From: Poecilobothrus nobilitatus
Lineage: Eukaryota; Arthropoda; Insecta; Diptera; Dolichopodidae
Length of the DNA stretch: 64,000 bases
Reading direction: 5' to 3'
Assembly: GCA_947095535.1 (NCBI GenBank)
Contig: OX352774.1
Coordinates: forward strand, 118,485,996 to 118,549,995
In this document: positions 28,562-40,336 of the stretch, in pieces
Position numbering within the stretch: the stretch's first letter is position 1
How the letters are laid out: every line of letters starts with the position of its first letter
Translations under genes and position numbers: made by a program
Notes under the pieces: model-generated
Database searches by the model: none
Seen by the model: only the letters and a program-made list of their open reading frames with translations
Told to the model about the DNA's origin: nothing

Positions 28562-28836
28562 ATGAAAAAAAAGTTAAAAATTCGATGGATTTAGGTATAA
28601 ATATCACAAAGACGAAAATTCAATTTTAAAAAATGCATTTGTAATATTTTTTTTCCTAATATAAAAAATATTTTTTTTTTTGTAGACTTTTTAAGATTCA
28701 ATTAAAATTTGTGTGAGTAAAAAAAAAAAGATATTTCACTTAGAATATAATCGACATACCATGAATTATTTTTATTTTATTATTTTTTAAACCTATCTAC
28801 AATTATAAAATATATTAGCAAATATCCCGAGATTAC

Positions 28837-28842
28837 AATAAA
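28837..28842 (+). terminator. Candidate poly(A) signal of the NCOA5-like gene
   Basis: AATAAA about 275 nt past the stop codon, in the right orientation. Other A/T-rich variants are nearby, so the choice is uncertain. Confidence 0.25.
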
Positions 28843-29187
28843 TTGTTTTATCAAATCAGCCAATTTTTTTTAAATATACCTATTTTTTTGTTTATTTTTT
28901 TTTTGTTGAGAATGTTTTAGGTCAATAATTAATTAAAAAAAATTCATTTAATATTTCAACTATAATGGAACACATTTTCATTTTAATATTTTTTCTTTTT
29001 AGTTTATGTTTTCTTCTAATCTTCGCTAATTCTAAATAAAAAGCATTCTATTTATACTTTTTTCATGTATTTGATACGAAACACTAATTTTTAACTATAA
29101 TTTCAAATTTTAAATATAATATATTCAAATAAAATTTCTTATCCAATGTATTTTTTTTTTTTTTTTTTGCATTAGGGTTTTAATTAT

Positions 29188-29193
29188 TTTATT
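29188..29193 (-). terminator. Candidate poly(A) signal of Cdc27
   Basis: AATAAA on the minus strand about 80 nt past the Cdc27 stop codon. Confidence 0.3.
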
Positions 29194-29271
29194 TTTTAAT
29201 TCAGTATTAGGTTTTTTTTTTAAATTAAATCTGAAAAACTTTTTTTAAATTTACTTTTTGTTTTTGTTAAA

Positions 29272-32200
29272 TTAATAATTGTCACTATCATTATCATATG
29301 AAGCATCAAGCTCATGTTGAGCTTGGGTTGAATCATCACTACGTTCTGAAACCGGTTCTATTTCTAATTCTTGTTCAATATTCATTAAAGCATCAGCAAC
29401 ACTAATACTATTACCAATATTACTATCATTTGTTACATCTGTTCCGGCAGTACTATTACCACCACTTGTACCAGCTACTACTCCTCCTGAAGCACTATTT
29501 CCACCGTTATTACCACCGCCAACAGTACTATCATTACTAGTACTACGTGGATTATGATTAATTGAATCAAATGCATCTTTTAATTGATTATTTGCACCTT
29601 TTGGATCTAAATCAGTTGCCCAACTAAAATGCATTAATGCTTTATCAACATTACCCAATGTTTTATGAATTTTGCCAATTAAGTAGAATACGACTGATTC
29701 TTTTGGCACAATTTGTTTCAATTCTTCTAATTCCTTTAATGCTTCTTGATGTTTACCTAATTGATAATATATTGAACCACGATGAAATTTACATAAAGGA
29801 TTTTTAGGATCAACTGTAGCAGCCGTATTTAATGTTGCTAATGCTTGTTCAGTTTTATGCATAAAAAATTGCATTGCACCAATATGTACAATAATTATAG
29901 AATTTTTAGGATTTATTTTTAATGCATGTCTATAATGTAGTTCAGCTAATTCATAACGTTCTTGTTTTGAATATATTGTACCAATACCAAACCATGCATT
30001 ATAATGTCTTGAATCTTTAATAATTGCGGTTCTAAAGTAATTCATTGCTTTTTCTAATTCTTCTGTTATTATTAATTCATGACCAAGTAATGTATAACTA
30101 AACAAGAAAATTAGAAAATTAAATAAAAATATGTAATATTTTTTGAATAACATACCTATAAACAAAATTAGGATCAACTTGCACAGCACGCTTAAAAAAT
30201 TTTATGGCTGTTTCATGTTCTTTATGTAATGAAAAACAATTGCCAGCAACACACCATGTAACCGGTGAACTTTTATCAACTATCATTAAGTCTTGTGCTA
30301 AAGCGCTTAGTGCAACATCTTTTTGTAGATGCCATAATACAGTACTATAAATTTCCATATATTGTAAACGATACGGTTCTTTCTCATGAATTCGTTTAAA
30401 AACTTCAACTGCTGTTTCATACTTACGTTGTTCATAAAATGATAATGCTATTTGGCTCTGTACCCAACTAGATTGAAGATGACGTTTTGGTATTTCACTA
30501 AAATTACTAATCGCTTCCGTACAATTAAATTGGGCTAAATGTAAATAACTTTGTCCTATATCTCTTAATAATGCCATTAAACCTTCGGCACTTTGTTTTT
30601 TCAAACTCAAAACATGATGTGCCATCGTTTGAGCAGAATTTAATGTATTATTTAATAAAACTTTAGAATCAATATTATCTGTTGCTGATGTTATTGTTTC
30701 AATTTTTTCATTTATTTGATGCGTTGTTTGATTTTTATCTTTTTTTAAATTTGTAACAGTTGTATCTTTTTCATTACTTATTAACTCATTATTTAAAGAA
30801 ATTTTTGTTAAACGGGATTTTGTTTTACGGGGTGGTGAACGTGGCTGAACAAATTTACTATTTATATTTGGCGATTTACTACTATTTTCTTTAACAGAAT
30901 AATTATTATTACTAAATAATCGAGATGAACGTCTTACATTTTGATTTGAGTTAGTGTTCGGTGTACGTGGTGTTATATTACCAGTTTGGGTAAAAACAGT
31001 TGGTTTGAGATTATGCTGAGGCGTATCTTTTCGTATTAATATACCGCCAACATGTCCTTTTAATTTTTTACCTACAGATTTTTGTTCTTGATTCATTTCT
31101 ACCAATGTTGGCGGTGATTGGTTGTTATTGTTGTTATTATTATTATTATTATTGTTGTTGTTATTATTAGTTATATTATTATTATTTAAATTATTATTAC
31201 TATTATTTATAGGTGTTGTTAAATTGCCTACTATATTATTACCACTGTAATAATTATTACCGCTAATTGGTGTATCAACTGGACTAATTGGTAATATTCC
31301 AAAACTAGGTGTTCCAGGTGTACGCATTGATAAATATTTAAATTGTTTTCGAAATGGTGTACAGAAATCAGCTACATTACTTGTATCCATAGGTGATGAA
31401 GATAATAATGTATCATCAATAGAATGCATATGACCAATACTTATATTGTTAACATTACAAACTCCCCCACCACCACCAATATTTCTTATATTTGCAGGTG
31501 GATTAATTGGTGTTTGTAAGTTATTGTCACCCGGAGTTGACATAATATAATTATTACCACTTATGTTATTTATTGCTTCAACGGAGTTAATGGTCGTTAA
31601 TGTATTATTACTTAAAGGCATATTATTGTTTACACCAACATTAGATTGTAAGCAAGCATCTAACATTATTACATTATTTGATCCATTATTACCAAATAAA
31701 ATCATTGAATTTGTATTTGTGTTTCCTAAAAATAAAGGCACTGCAGGAATAATTTAATTTTAAAATCAAAATAATTTACCTTGGCATGTATTAAATATAT
31801 CAGCGCTTGAAAATTGAAATATTGAGTTCGGATCAACTTTTTCACCCATATTACATAAATCGGTAAATGAATGCCATAGAAAAGGGTTTAATTTTAAAGC
31901 CATTTTATTTGCTTCAATAGCAATTCTTTTCCTCTCTGTTTGCAAACATATATTTGCAATTAGCTGTAATACAAAACAAGCTATTTCTCCAAATTCTTTT
32001 CCAATTTCTTCAAAATTTTTAATATCATTAAATGTTATTGAGGAAATTGCAGATTCAGCTTCAACTAATTTTTTTAATTGATAGGCACATTTTGCTAGTA
32101 AATATCTACATTGAGGAGAACATGATGATTTTGTTTTTAATAACCAGTATGCTTGATGTATATTATTAGAACGAAAATAACATGTAGCTAATATGAAAAT

Positions 32201-32782
32201 TGTTTCATCGGTTTCAACTACAAATATAAAAAACAATATAAACATTGTAACGGAAAACAAAAATAAGATAAAATTTTGTATTTAAAAAAATTTAGAACTA
32301 CAAATGAAATACAATTCAAATAAAAAATAATACTATAAAATCATTTAAAAAAATTACTATGTAGTTGTTTAATAGATGTAAGTTACACTTTTAAAAAGTA
32401 TAGAATACATATAACTAATAATTAATAACATAACTTGTTATTAATAATAAAAAAAACGAATAAAAAAAAATTATAACTCAAAATTAAATAGAGTAATAAA
32501 GTGACAATTTATTAAAAAAAAATTTCTTTCATTTTACCTTCAGAACATAGTCTTTCGGCAAGAAAAGTTGCATCTTTATAATTATAATGGTTTAAACAAT
32601 GCCAAATGGCCGCCTAAAATTAAAAATTAAATTAAATTATTTAAATTAAATTCTTAAAAATTCTTTTTTTTGTAATAAATTTCACCCCTCCTTTTGAAAA
32701 ATCGTTAAAGTGCATTTTCCTTATCATTTAATAAATAATTTTAGAGCTATTCTTTTACCTGCACTGGTTCCTGTATTATCAT
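29272..32782 (-). CDS. Cdc27: Cdc27 / APC3, TPR subunit of the anaphase-promoting complex
   Basis: Five exons on the minus strand (32759-32782, 32538-32613, 31780-32217, 30156-31740, 29272-30097) total 2,949 nt and encode 982 residues, somewhat longer than most animal Cdc27. The start MIIQEPVQ joined to AAIWHCLNHY is the canonical Cdc27 N-terminus. N-terminal TPRs occupy roughly residues 1-180. A long low-complexity linker (about 190-500) contains an asparagine tract near 360-390 and many S/T-P sites. C-terminal TPRs run from about 550 to 880, with SYTLLGHE and WFGIGTIYSKQERY diagnostic of APC3. The acidic Asp/Ser-rich tail ends the protein. APC3 binds the IR tail of CDC20/CDH1 and drives cyclin and securin ubiquitination; that is family knowledge. 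The gene is divergent with LAS1. Confidence 0.95.
31129..31205 (-). repeat. AAT/AAC trinucleotide run coding polyasparagine
   Basis: A (TTA/TTG)n run on the plus strand translates as an interrupted asparagine tract within the Cdc27 linker. It is in frame and probably length-polymorphic. Confidence 0.85.
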
Positions 32783-33549
32783 TATTATTATTATTATTTT
32801 ACAATTTGCTTTAGTAGAAGTTATAAAAAAAAAACTGGTAAAATTCCTATTTTCTAATAGAAAATTTTCTATGGGTTCTCGATTTTCACTTTTCCTAACA
32901 TTACAAACTTCTTTAATTATAAAAACGTTCTTCTACTAGTTATTTAGAAAAATATTTAATTTCTTTGGCAATTATAACTGCAAAAAATTTTTAAATCTAC
33001 AATTTTTTTTTATTTTTATGTTTTCTAGAGTAAGTAATTTATGTATAAATTAAAAAAAAATTATGCTTTTCTGAAATATTGCAGGACGCTCTTGCCATTT
33101 CAATTTACTTTTTTGTCGTTTATCAAAAATTTGACATTTATCTGGAAAATGTCAATTAACTGTCTTACCAATTTAAAATTTTGACGTTAAAGAAACCTGC
33201 AAAGCGTCATTTTATAATAGTTTTAATTTTAAAAAATTACAAATACCAAACAATACATATTCACCACGCTGTACAAAATTGGTAAAATTAAATATATAAG
33301 AGATTTTTTAACTTTAACTAATATTTTATAATAATAAAAAAAAATTTTATTTGTGTATTCGAAAAGTTTAAAGCGTCTATTTTAAACAACACAATTAGAA
33401 TTTCGAAAACTTGAAGTTTCAAAAATTTCACGTGGTTACTGGTAGACTGACAAACAGTAAACAAAACAATTTTTTTAGTTCCTTTTTCCTAATTATATAC
33501 ATATAATAGGTGTGTTTATCTGTTTGGGATTTATAATTTTTTTAAAACT
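32783..33549. promoter_or_regulatory. Divergent promoter region of Cdc27 and LAS1
   Basis: 767 bp separate the start codons. It holds TTGACATTTA at 33131-33140, AAAATGTCAATTA at 33146-33158 and TTGACGTTAA at 33181-33190; the 13-mer also occurs upstream of Exo70 near 54320. The cluster lies about 350-400 bp from each start codon, so it could serve both genes. Function is inferred. Confidence 0.4.
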
Positions 33550-35545
33550 ATGTATGATTCAGATGAGGATGACTACAGCGACAGTTCAACATCAAGTGAA
33601 TGTGGGTACAATGAAGAAACAAATGTACAATCACATAATTTTTTTCCTCCGGAATCTATAATAACGAAAAGACGAACAAATGTTGGTCCGTGGCGAAATA
33701 AGTATATTTGAATTGTAATGTATGTATAACAGTTTATAGTGAATTAAAGAACAAAAATCCTTTAAGGCAAGAATTTGATAATGTTTATTTATCGTTATTT
33801 GGACCCAACGCATCAAATAAAACAAAAGCTGAAGCTTGTAGTAAAATGACGGTGTGGAAATTAAGAACTACTAATTCAACACCAGCTGCCATACTAAGTA
33901 CCTTAGTTTTAATAAATATTCAATTAAAAGATAATTATTCAAAACCAATCGATGAATTACAAAGTTTATATGCGGGTGCATTTATACGTTTCTTAAATTT
34001 TATGGCTTCCACTAGTCAGAAAGGAAGTCGAAAAAAATCAATGTACCAAATAGCTATGAAAGTTGGTATAGATCCATTCATAGTTGATTTAAGACATTTA
34101 TGCTCTCATGGACAGAAAATGCCATCACTTGATGTTTTACGATCATCTTCAGAATATTGTATAGGTTGGTTAAAAAGTTATTATTGGGATCACGAATATT
34201 TGAATCAAATAAATGTCGATGCTAAAGATGTTCGTAAAGAAAATATAACAGCATTTGATGAGCATGTTACAAAATTATTTCTGATTTATGATATTACAAT
34301 TGTAGCAGAATTTAATGGTTGTAAAACAATTGATGAAACAGCAAAGTATTTAAATGAAGTTAATTTTAAAATGTTGAAAGAATACTGTAAAACAAATGGA
34401 AAAGTTTATGTTGATCAAGTACAAGATTTGATAATAAAAAATTTACAAAATGTAACAAGACGAAATTCAACTCTAAAACTTGAAACAATTTTTATTGGTG
34501 CTTTTTGTAAAATGGTTTTCATTTTTGAAATTCCTGGTATTATTTTTATTTAATTGAAATTTATTTTTATCTATGTCTTTTATTTTGTTTAAGCTAATTT
34601 ATGCAAAACAAAAGTAATTCGACAAAATGTCGTGAAAAGCAATCGAAAATTATTCAGATCAATTGCAATTTATGGATTTATTGAGAAATTATTTAATGAA
34701 CTAATGCTTATATCAGAAAATAATTTAGAATCTGAAACTAAACGTAAAGGTGCAAGTTTTTGGGCAAATGAAATTGTTACGGGATTTATTGCTTTCAATA
34801 AATTTAAATACTATTGCAAAGTACAAAAGGATAAGGTATATTATACTAAATTTATACATTTTTTAAATAAAAATACAAAATTCATTACAGAATGAAAATT
34901 TTGAAATAAAAAATAAAGATTTGTACAATATCGATGCTTTGCCTAAAGAAATAAAGAAAATATATTCAAATTTAGGTTATGATACAAATTCAATTATTCT
35001 ATTTGGAGATCATTTTAAAAGACCATGGTCACTTAGTTTTACAACGGAAGATATAGAAGAAAGATTAAAAAATATCTGCACTTATACAAAAAAAATTGTT
35101 AAAAAGTAAGAATTTTAATTGGTTATACGATACCTAAATTAAATTGTACTTAAATTTTTCTAGTTTGTTAGTTAAGAAAATTTTAGAATAAAATTTTGTT
35201 TTTAGTTGCCTTCCTTTAGTTGATCCTCCATTGCCAAAAACTCAAAAATCAAAATTGAAAGAAATTATTAAAATATTTTGCAGTACTAATGAAAATAGTG
35301 ATAACGATGAAAAGAATGAAAATAAAAACGATAATGAATCAGCAAAAATTTATCACATAGATGAAGATATTGAAATGATTATCGAAAAAGATATTTCTGA
35401 AATAAAGGAAAAAAAATATGGAATTTGGTCTGAAGTTGATGGTAAATATTAACTTTTTTTATTATAAATTTTTAAGTTTTTCCATTATTTTTAAGATAAC
35501 GAAGACTGGCATTTGTGCCCCTTAGGTCGTTTACCATGGGATTAA
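33550..35545 (+). CDS. Las1: LAS1-like pre-rRNA (ITS2) endoribonuclease
   Basis: Six exons (33550-33701, 33767-34506, 34594-34835, 34891-35105, 35206-35441, 35496-35545) keep frame and give 544 residues. After an acidic Ser/Asp-rich N-terminus, the conserved LAS1 block begins with PWRNK joined across a 65-nt intron to QEFDNVYLSLF. The HEPN nuclease motif R-x4-H is intact: R160-H161-L-C-S-H165. A WLKSYYW segment follows, as in LAS1L. Exon 5 is a charged Asn/Asp/Glu/Lys linker, and the protein ends WHLCPLGRLPWD, matching the conserved CP-LG-LPW tail of the family. LAS1 with the Grc3/NOL9 kinase cleaves ITS2 during 60S subunit maturation. The start chosen is the first ATG giving an open frame through the splice; a naive reading would see a frameshift at 33702, which the intron explains. 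Confidence 0.92.
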
Positions 35546-35590
35546 ATTTTATATACTGGAATGAATGTATTTTAAACATAATTATAACAT

Positions 35591-35596
35591 AATAAA
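35591..35596 (+). terminator. Candidate poly(A) signal of LAS1
   Basis: AATAAA 46 nt past the LAS1 stop. The convergent PDSS2 gene has a minus-strand AATAAA at 35636-35641, so the two 3' ends overlap or abut. Confidence 0.45.
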
Positions 35597-35635
35597 ACCA
35601 GATGTTGTTTATATTGTTTATATAAATTAAACAAA

Positions 35636-35641
35636 TTTATT
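35636..35641 (-). terminator. Candidate poly(A) signal of PDSS2
   Basis: AATAAA on the minus strand about 155 nt past the PDSS2 stop codon and less than 100 bp from the LAS1 stop. Confidence 0.35.
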
Positions 35642-35795
35642 TTATTTTTTATAATATATGGTTGTATAAAAATATTTTTTGATTTATACTACATTTTAAT
35701 TTTAGTTTTGAAAACTATTCAAAAAAAATTGATATTTTACATTTTTTGTAAAAATAAAAAAAAATAACAAGAAAAAACATCTATAGGTATAAGTT

Positions 35796-37361
35796 TCATA
35801 AATCTTGCATTGCTAATAATATATTTTCTAATGCTGTTCTTGCATCAGATGGAGGGAATTTTTCTAAAACTTTCATTGCTGCATTTGTATGTTTTCTTTG
35901 TAATAATTTTGTTTTTTCAACACCCGGACCTTTAATTACAATACTGTGAATTTTTTCATAATCAACTTTGTCAACAGATGTTTTTCCTTTTTCAATTTCA
36001 TCGTACAAAGATGAATCAATTTCCAAGTGAAACAGAATTGGTGCACTTACTAAATTGAACGTACCATCTACAAATATAAAAACAATAAATTAATTTACAA
36101 ATATAGTATATTTTTCTTTTTATTACCAATTGGTAGATTGGGTTGTTGAAATGGTTCAACATCTAAGCAAGCTTGCCATGCCAATGAAAGATGTTTTCCA
36201 AATAAATAAGCATATTTTTGTAAGTCTTCTGGTAGTCCAGCTAATTTTAAAGCACCTTGGCAACTTTTACCAAGTAAACTGCCAGCATTTAAAATATGCC
36301 GCAGAGCCCATTCTTTTTCTGGTATACCCATAGCATCTTTAACATCTAATGGTATTAAACAATCAGTTTCAACATAATCTTTTGTAATATCATATTCTAA
36401 ATTAATTTCATATGGTTTTTCTTTTTTAATTGGCTTTGATGGTAATGGATTATTTTGTGTATCTCGTTCACCAATAAATTCAGCCTCACTAAAATCTCTG
36501 ACAGCTGATGAAATTAATTCGACCAATTCTTGATTACGCAAACGTGAAAGTTCAGCACACGAATGTGCCAATAAATAATCACCACCAAGTAAAGCTATTT
36601 TATTACCAAATGTCATATCTTCAAAAATTGATAAATCTTGTGTGAATTCTCCATTTTTTTGAAGATTTACTAAACTCTATATTGAACAATGTTTTATTAT
36701 TAATTTAAACTAAACATTTTTTTAATTATTTCTTACATTATGAACCAAATGTGCAATTCTAACCATTTCTGTGATTTCAGCAAGAGCTCTTTGTGAATGA
36801 AGAACCCCAGCACTTTTGTCTTGTTCCATATCTGGAATTGTTGGTGCATGTCCAGCTGCTTTGGAAATTAATAAAACAATCAACCCCCATGCTTGCATTG
36901 TATTTTTACCATTGTAAAGTAAATATCTAAAAAATATTAGATTTAATATAAAAACTATTTTGAAATATTTTCCAATTATTTTACTTAGCTGTTTTGAGTA
37001 GAGGATGATTACTACCTACTAATTTTCTCAAATGTAAAGCTACATTAGCGATTTCGTCACTTAATAGCCATCTTAAACTTAAAAATGATGTTGGATACCC
37101 AACGATTCTTTCAGCTTCACTAACAGCTCGATTCCAATCATGTTTTGGAACTGGAGCCTAATATGAAAAGATTTTTATTACAATAATTTTAATATTTTGT
37201 ATTCTCACCCGTTTTGTAGCATTGAATGAATTAGTACTAGAAAGTTGTCTATTCATTAAATCATTGTTGAAACTACTGTTATAAATAGCTGGCACGATTC
37301 TTTTTGATAAATTATAGTATTGAATATAGTTCTTCGATGAAATTATAATTTTAGAAAACAT
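35796..37361 (-). CDS. PDSS2: Decaprenyl/solanesyl diphosphate synthase subunit 2 (PDSS2)
   Basis: Five exons on the minus strand (37209-37361, 36985-37157, 36737-36926, 36127-36676, 35796-36067) total 1,338 nt and encode 445 residues; human PDSS2 has 399. Start: the first in-frame ATG, at 37361, begins a basic Ser/Asn-rich leader lacking acidic residues at its start, fitting a mitochondrial targeting peptide. Diagnostic blocks are [43 protein letters not shown] and [18 protein letters not shown]. The first aspartate-rich motif (DDxxD) of active trans-prenyltransferases is absent: the HDD position reads H-N-S. This is the known hallmark of PDSS2, the non-catalytic partner of PDSS1 in the heterotetramer that makes the ubiquinone side chain. 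It is convergent with LAS1, with 250 bp between stop codons. Confidence 0.93.
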
Positions 37362-38040
37362 CTTTTTGCTTTTTAAAATAACTTTTTTTCTTCGATTTAA
37401 AAAAAAAATATCAAAGTGAAATCGTGAAATGTGATTAAGATTTGACACATCACATTAATTCATCATTTTTTTGCGTATAGTTTTTTTTAATAAGCTAGGT
37501 ATGTAACGCTTGAAAATTACAAAAATTTTTTGGTGGGAGATGTTCGAAATATTTGTGTAAAGTGAAATTCGTATTTTAGGTTTAATATTTGAATTTCTTA
37601 CCCCACCACCAAAACATATATGAATCAGGTTTAAAAGTAAAACTAACAATTGAAAGCTATTAACTTTGTTTACCTGAATAATTTTTTTGTTTGTTTACTA
37701 TTTAACCACTATTTAAGCAAGCTTTTGTAAATAAATAAAAGAAAAAAAATGACAAATGACGTAGGGCTAAAATAATTTTTTTAGAACTTCCAATAGTTCC
37801 AATCATTCCAATAATTTTATTCTATTCACAATATTGTATAATCCTCAATTGTAGGCAAAATATATTTGTAGAAAAATCCATAAAGTGGATTGTAAAATAT
37901 TAAGATCAAGATGGGAAATCTGTGTGAAAATAATTTCCAAAAGCAAAGATTTTAATCGTTTAAAAATCAGCGACAAGTCTCAAGACTAGAAATCAGCGAC
38001 ATATGTCATTGCCCACGACGGGCCATTTTTATTTTTTTTT
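37362..38040. other. 5' region of PDSS2 and intergenic
   Basis: An upstream open stretch on the minus strand (37362-37450) is in frame with PDSS2 but has no ATG, so it is treated as 5' untranslated. No other gene was seen. A TGACAAATGACG segment near 37750 faintly resembles the TGAC motif of other promoters in the window. Confidence 0.4.
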
Positions 38041-38044
38041 TTAT

Positions 38045-38260
38045 ATATCGTCCAGGTGTAAATATTTGCCGATATTTTTAGGACCCTTTTGCCTTTAGCA
38101 TGTGGGCCATCTCGGTACAAGTATTCAATTATAATTATATTTAATATTTTGTTAACATTATTTTATTATATTTTACTTATTATTATTGACCTGATCAGCG
38201 TATGAACCCGAGTCCTTTTGCCTGAAAGACCAGTAACTTACGCACCGGTTATTATTTTTT
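38045..38260 (-). repeat. Possible second tRNA-derived SINE
   Basis: On the minus strand the segment starts with ACCGGTGCGTAAGTTACTGG (A-box-like) and has ACTCGGGTTCATACG (B-box-like) about 30 nt later. A body with ACCGAGATGGCCCACATGC follows. The spacing suits a tRNA-headed SINE, but no target duplication was identified. Confidence 0.4.
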
Positions 38261-38929
38261 TTTAAGTTTTAAAAATTTTTTAGAAAAAAATATGTATCAG
38301 ATAATGCGTCAGTTGAATTGTTCGTGACAAAAAACTGAAACGTCATTATTTACAAGGGTTAGTACTTGTTAAGTCAGTAAATAATGTTAGCTAACTACTA
38401 CTACTTCCACAATATCTAAGTTTTTCCTTTTTTGCTAGAACCGAACAAGCAATTTACATAATAGATATGCAAACATATGTAATCGACAACTTTGATCTAT
38501 TTTCCAACATGTCAACAGTTGATCAAAATGAGTTACTTATTTAGATAAAATTACTTAATTCACAGATTTAAACGAAACTTGGCCAATATCTTGGTTCAAC
38601 TTTCAACATGACAATATTGAACCAAAGCTTAAGCAAATAATAAATAAATAGACCAAGGTTATTGATTGAACCAAAGTCTAAACATATAAAGGTTTAGTTT
38701 TGTAAAAAATTAATGTAGGGATGTTCATTTATTTGAGTAAACTATTAGATTAGATACTACGGGGATCATACTTTTCACTCATAATATGATGCTAAACAGA
38801 CTAAGATTATTGATTCGCTATTCATGCTTTGACCACCACCGATGTTCATGCTCATGCAAAGTTTGGCTTTTAGTAGCATTCGTGATATAAGTTTAAATAT
38901 TCCGTAATATGTTGAATGGTGAAATATTA

Positions 38930-40336
38930 AAAAATTCTACCGTTCCCAAATTGTTCAGATTTTCCCTAAATTTCGTCTGTTCGCGAAATTGAGGCGGGGA
39001 TATACATATAATATCGCCACAAATAATTTATTGAACAAAAAAGATGTCCGCCACTCATTGACGTGACTTCAGAGAATTTATCTCTTAGAGAAAGTCTGAC
39101 CTCATAAGGAGAAAAACACCTTGGGTCAGTAATGATAAATGACGTAAGGCGAACCTTAAAATTTTTTTTGGAGTGATACAGTGCGGGAAATACCTACACC
39201 TCGATACGGAGACCAAACCTGACTTGAATATTTAAGAATTGGTCTGACGTAGGTAATAAAAAAATGCTTCTTTATATAGGGGTTAGAAAACTCCTTTGAC
39301 CAACGCACAATGAAGCCTAGAGTAGAGTTGGCCCTGTTAACTATGTGGTTATAATGACTTTTGAAATCAAGCCTGTTATCTAATACCAAATTTAAATCAG
39401 TAGCGTAAATCGCAATTAACTCTAACTAGCTTAACTCTTAATAGCTTGATTGTAAAGAAAATTCTTACACCTGATGGTTGAGTTAGTATGTAACCTTAAA
39501 AAGCTCATGATGCGACACTTCCTAACAATTAATTCTAGATTGTTATTCTTGCACCACTCACTGAATTGATTCAGGCCATATTGCAATAAATTGCAATTCC
39601 GAACAAAAGTGATTGTTTTGCTAATTTTTGGATCAGCAAAAGATCGAGGAATGTTACAGGTATTTTTCTAATTAGGCACAGGAATGACTAAATGGCTGCC
39701 TTAAGAAACGCTTGAACTTGCAAAAAAAGGTTGCAGAATTGACTTAAATAAAACTTGATATGACCCTGATGACAGGTAATATAATAGGCAATTCAGGCTA
39801 TGTCTTGAAAATTCTATTACTTTATATGTTTGAAGGATTATGTTAAAAGGGATTGGATCAAATGCCTTGTTCATGTCAGTAAATACAAAACCACTTGTGT
39901 TTTGGATTCCATTGTACTAATAATATCAGAGACGAATTCGGAAGATTAATTACCGTCAATATAATTTTTCAAAAACTTTTGGAGCTGAGGAATTGGTCTA
40001 TAATTATTTGCTTTCCCAAGAGCCCCTTTCTTAAAAATTGGAATTATGAAGCGGTGTTTCCAGATTTCTGGGAAAAGGCCACTTTATATTAATTAATTAA
40101 ATAGTTTGTGGAGAGGGCTGCCAAATGTTGGGAACAGTATTTTAAAATGACTTGTAACGGTATTCCATCCATACAATGTGAAAAATCATCTTTAAGAAAA
40201 ACGAGTTGAGGTATTATGATATCATCTGTTAAGATGATAGCCTTAATGTCAAAACTCGGGATAAATTTGCTTTTTTGATAGGTTTTTGAAAAGAAGGTTG
40301 CAAAAAAGTTAGAAATAATCTGTGAGTTGTCATATT
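38930..40336 (-). mobile_element. Degenerate non-LTR retrotransposon, 3' part (minus strand)
   Basis: Minus-strand reading gives, from 5' to 3', the connection block NSQIISNFFATFFSK near 40275-40330, a TDMNKAFDPI block near 39850-39880, a decayed active site FAD-P-K near 39620, then LDNRLDFKSHYNHI and YVRPILKYSSQVWSP in 39156-39389, and the C-terminal PYEVRLSLRDKF block near 39070-39100. Frames are broken, so the copy is dead. Its 5' part continues beyond the hAT insertion at 40337-41388. Confidence 0.75.
40329..40336. repeat. Left 8-bp target-site duplication of the hAT element
   Basis: GTCATATT, repeated exactly at 41389-41396. Confidence 0.9.

Larger units (their letters stand above)
28562..29271. 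other. Intergenic between convergent NCOA5-like and Cdc27 genes
   Basis: 710 bp of A/T runs containing the 3' untranslated regions of both neighbours. There is an AATAAA on the plus strand at 28837-28842 and one on the minus strand at 29188-29193. No gene seen. Confidence 0.5.

Noticed and set aside
28305..28607. Minus-strand open frame over the NCOA5-like gene
   Set aside because: Leu/Phe-rich shadow of the coding exon.
33702..33766. Frameshift or two separate genes at the start of LAS1
   Set aside because: A 65-nt GT-AG intron rejoins PWRNK to QEFDNVYLSLF in frame, matching the family.
37362..37450. Longer PDSS2 N-terminus from a GTG codon
   Set aside because: No in-frame ATG upstream of 37361; the internal ATG gives a plausible mitochondrial leader.
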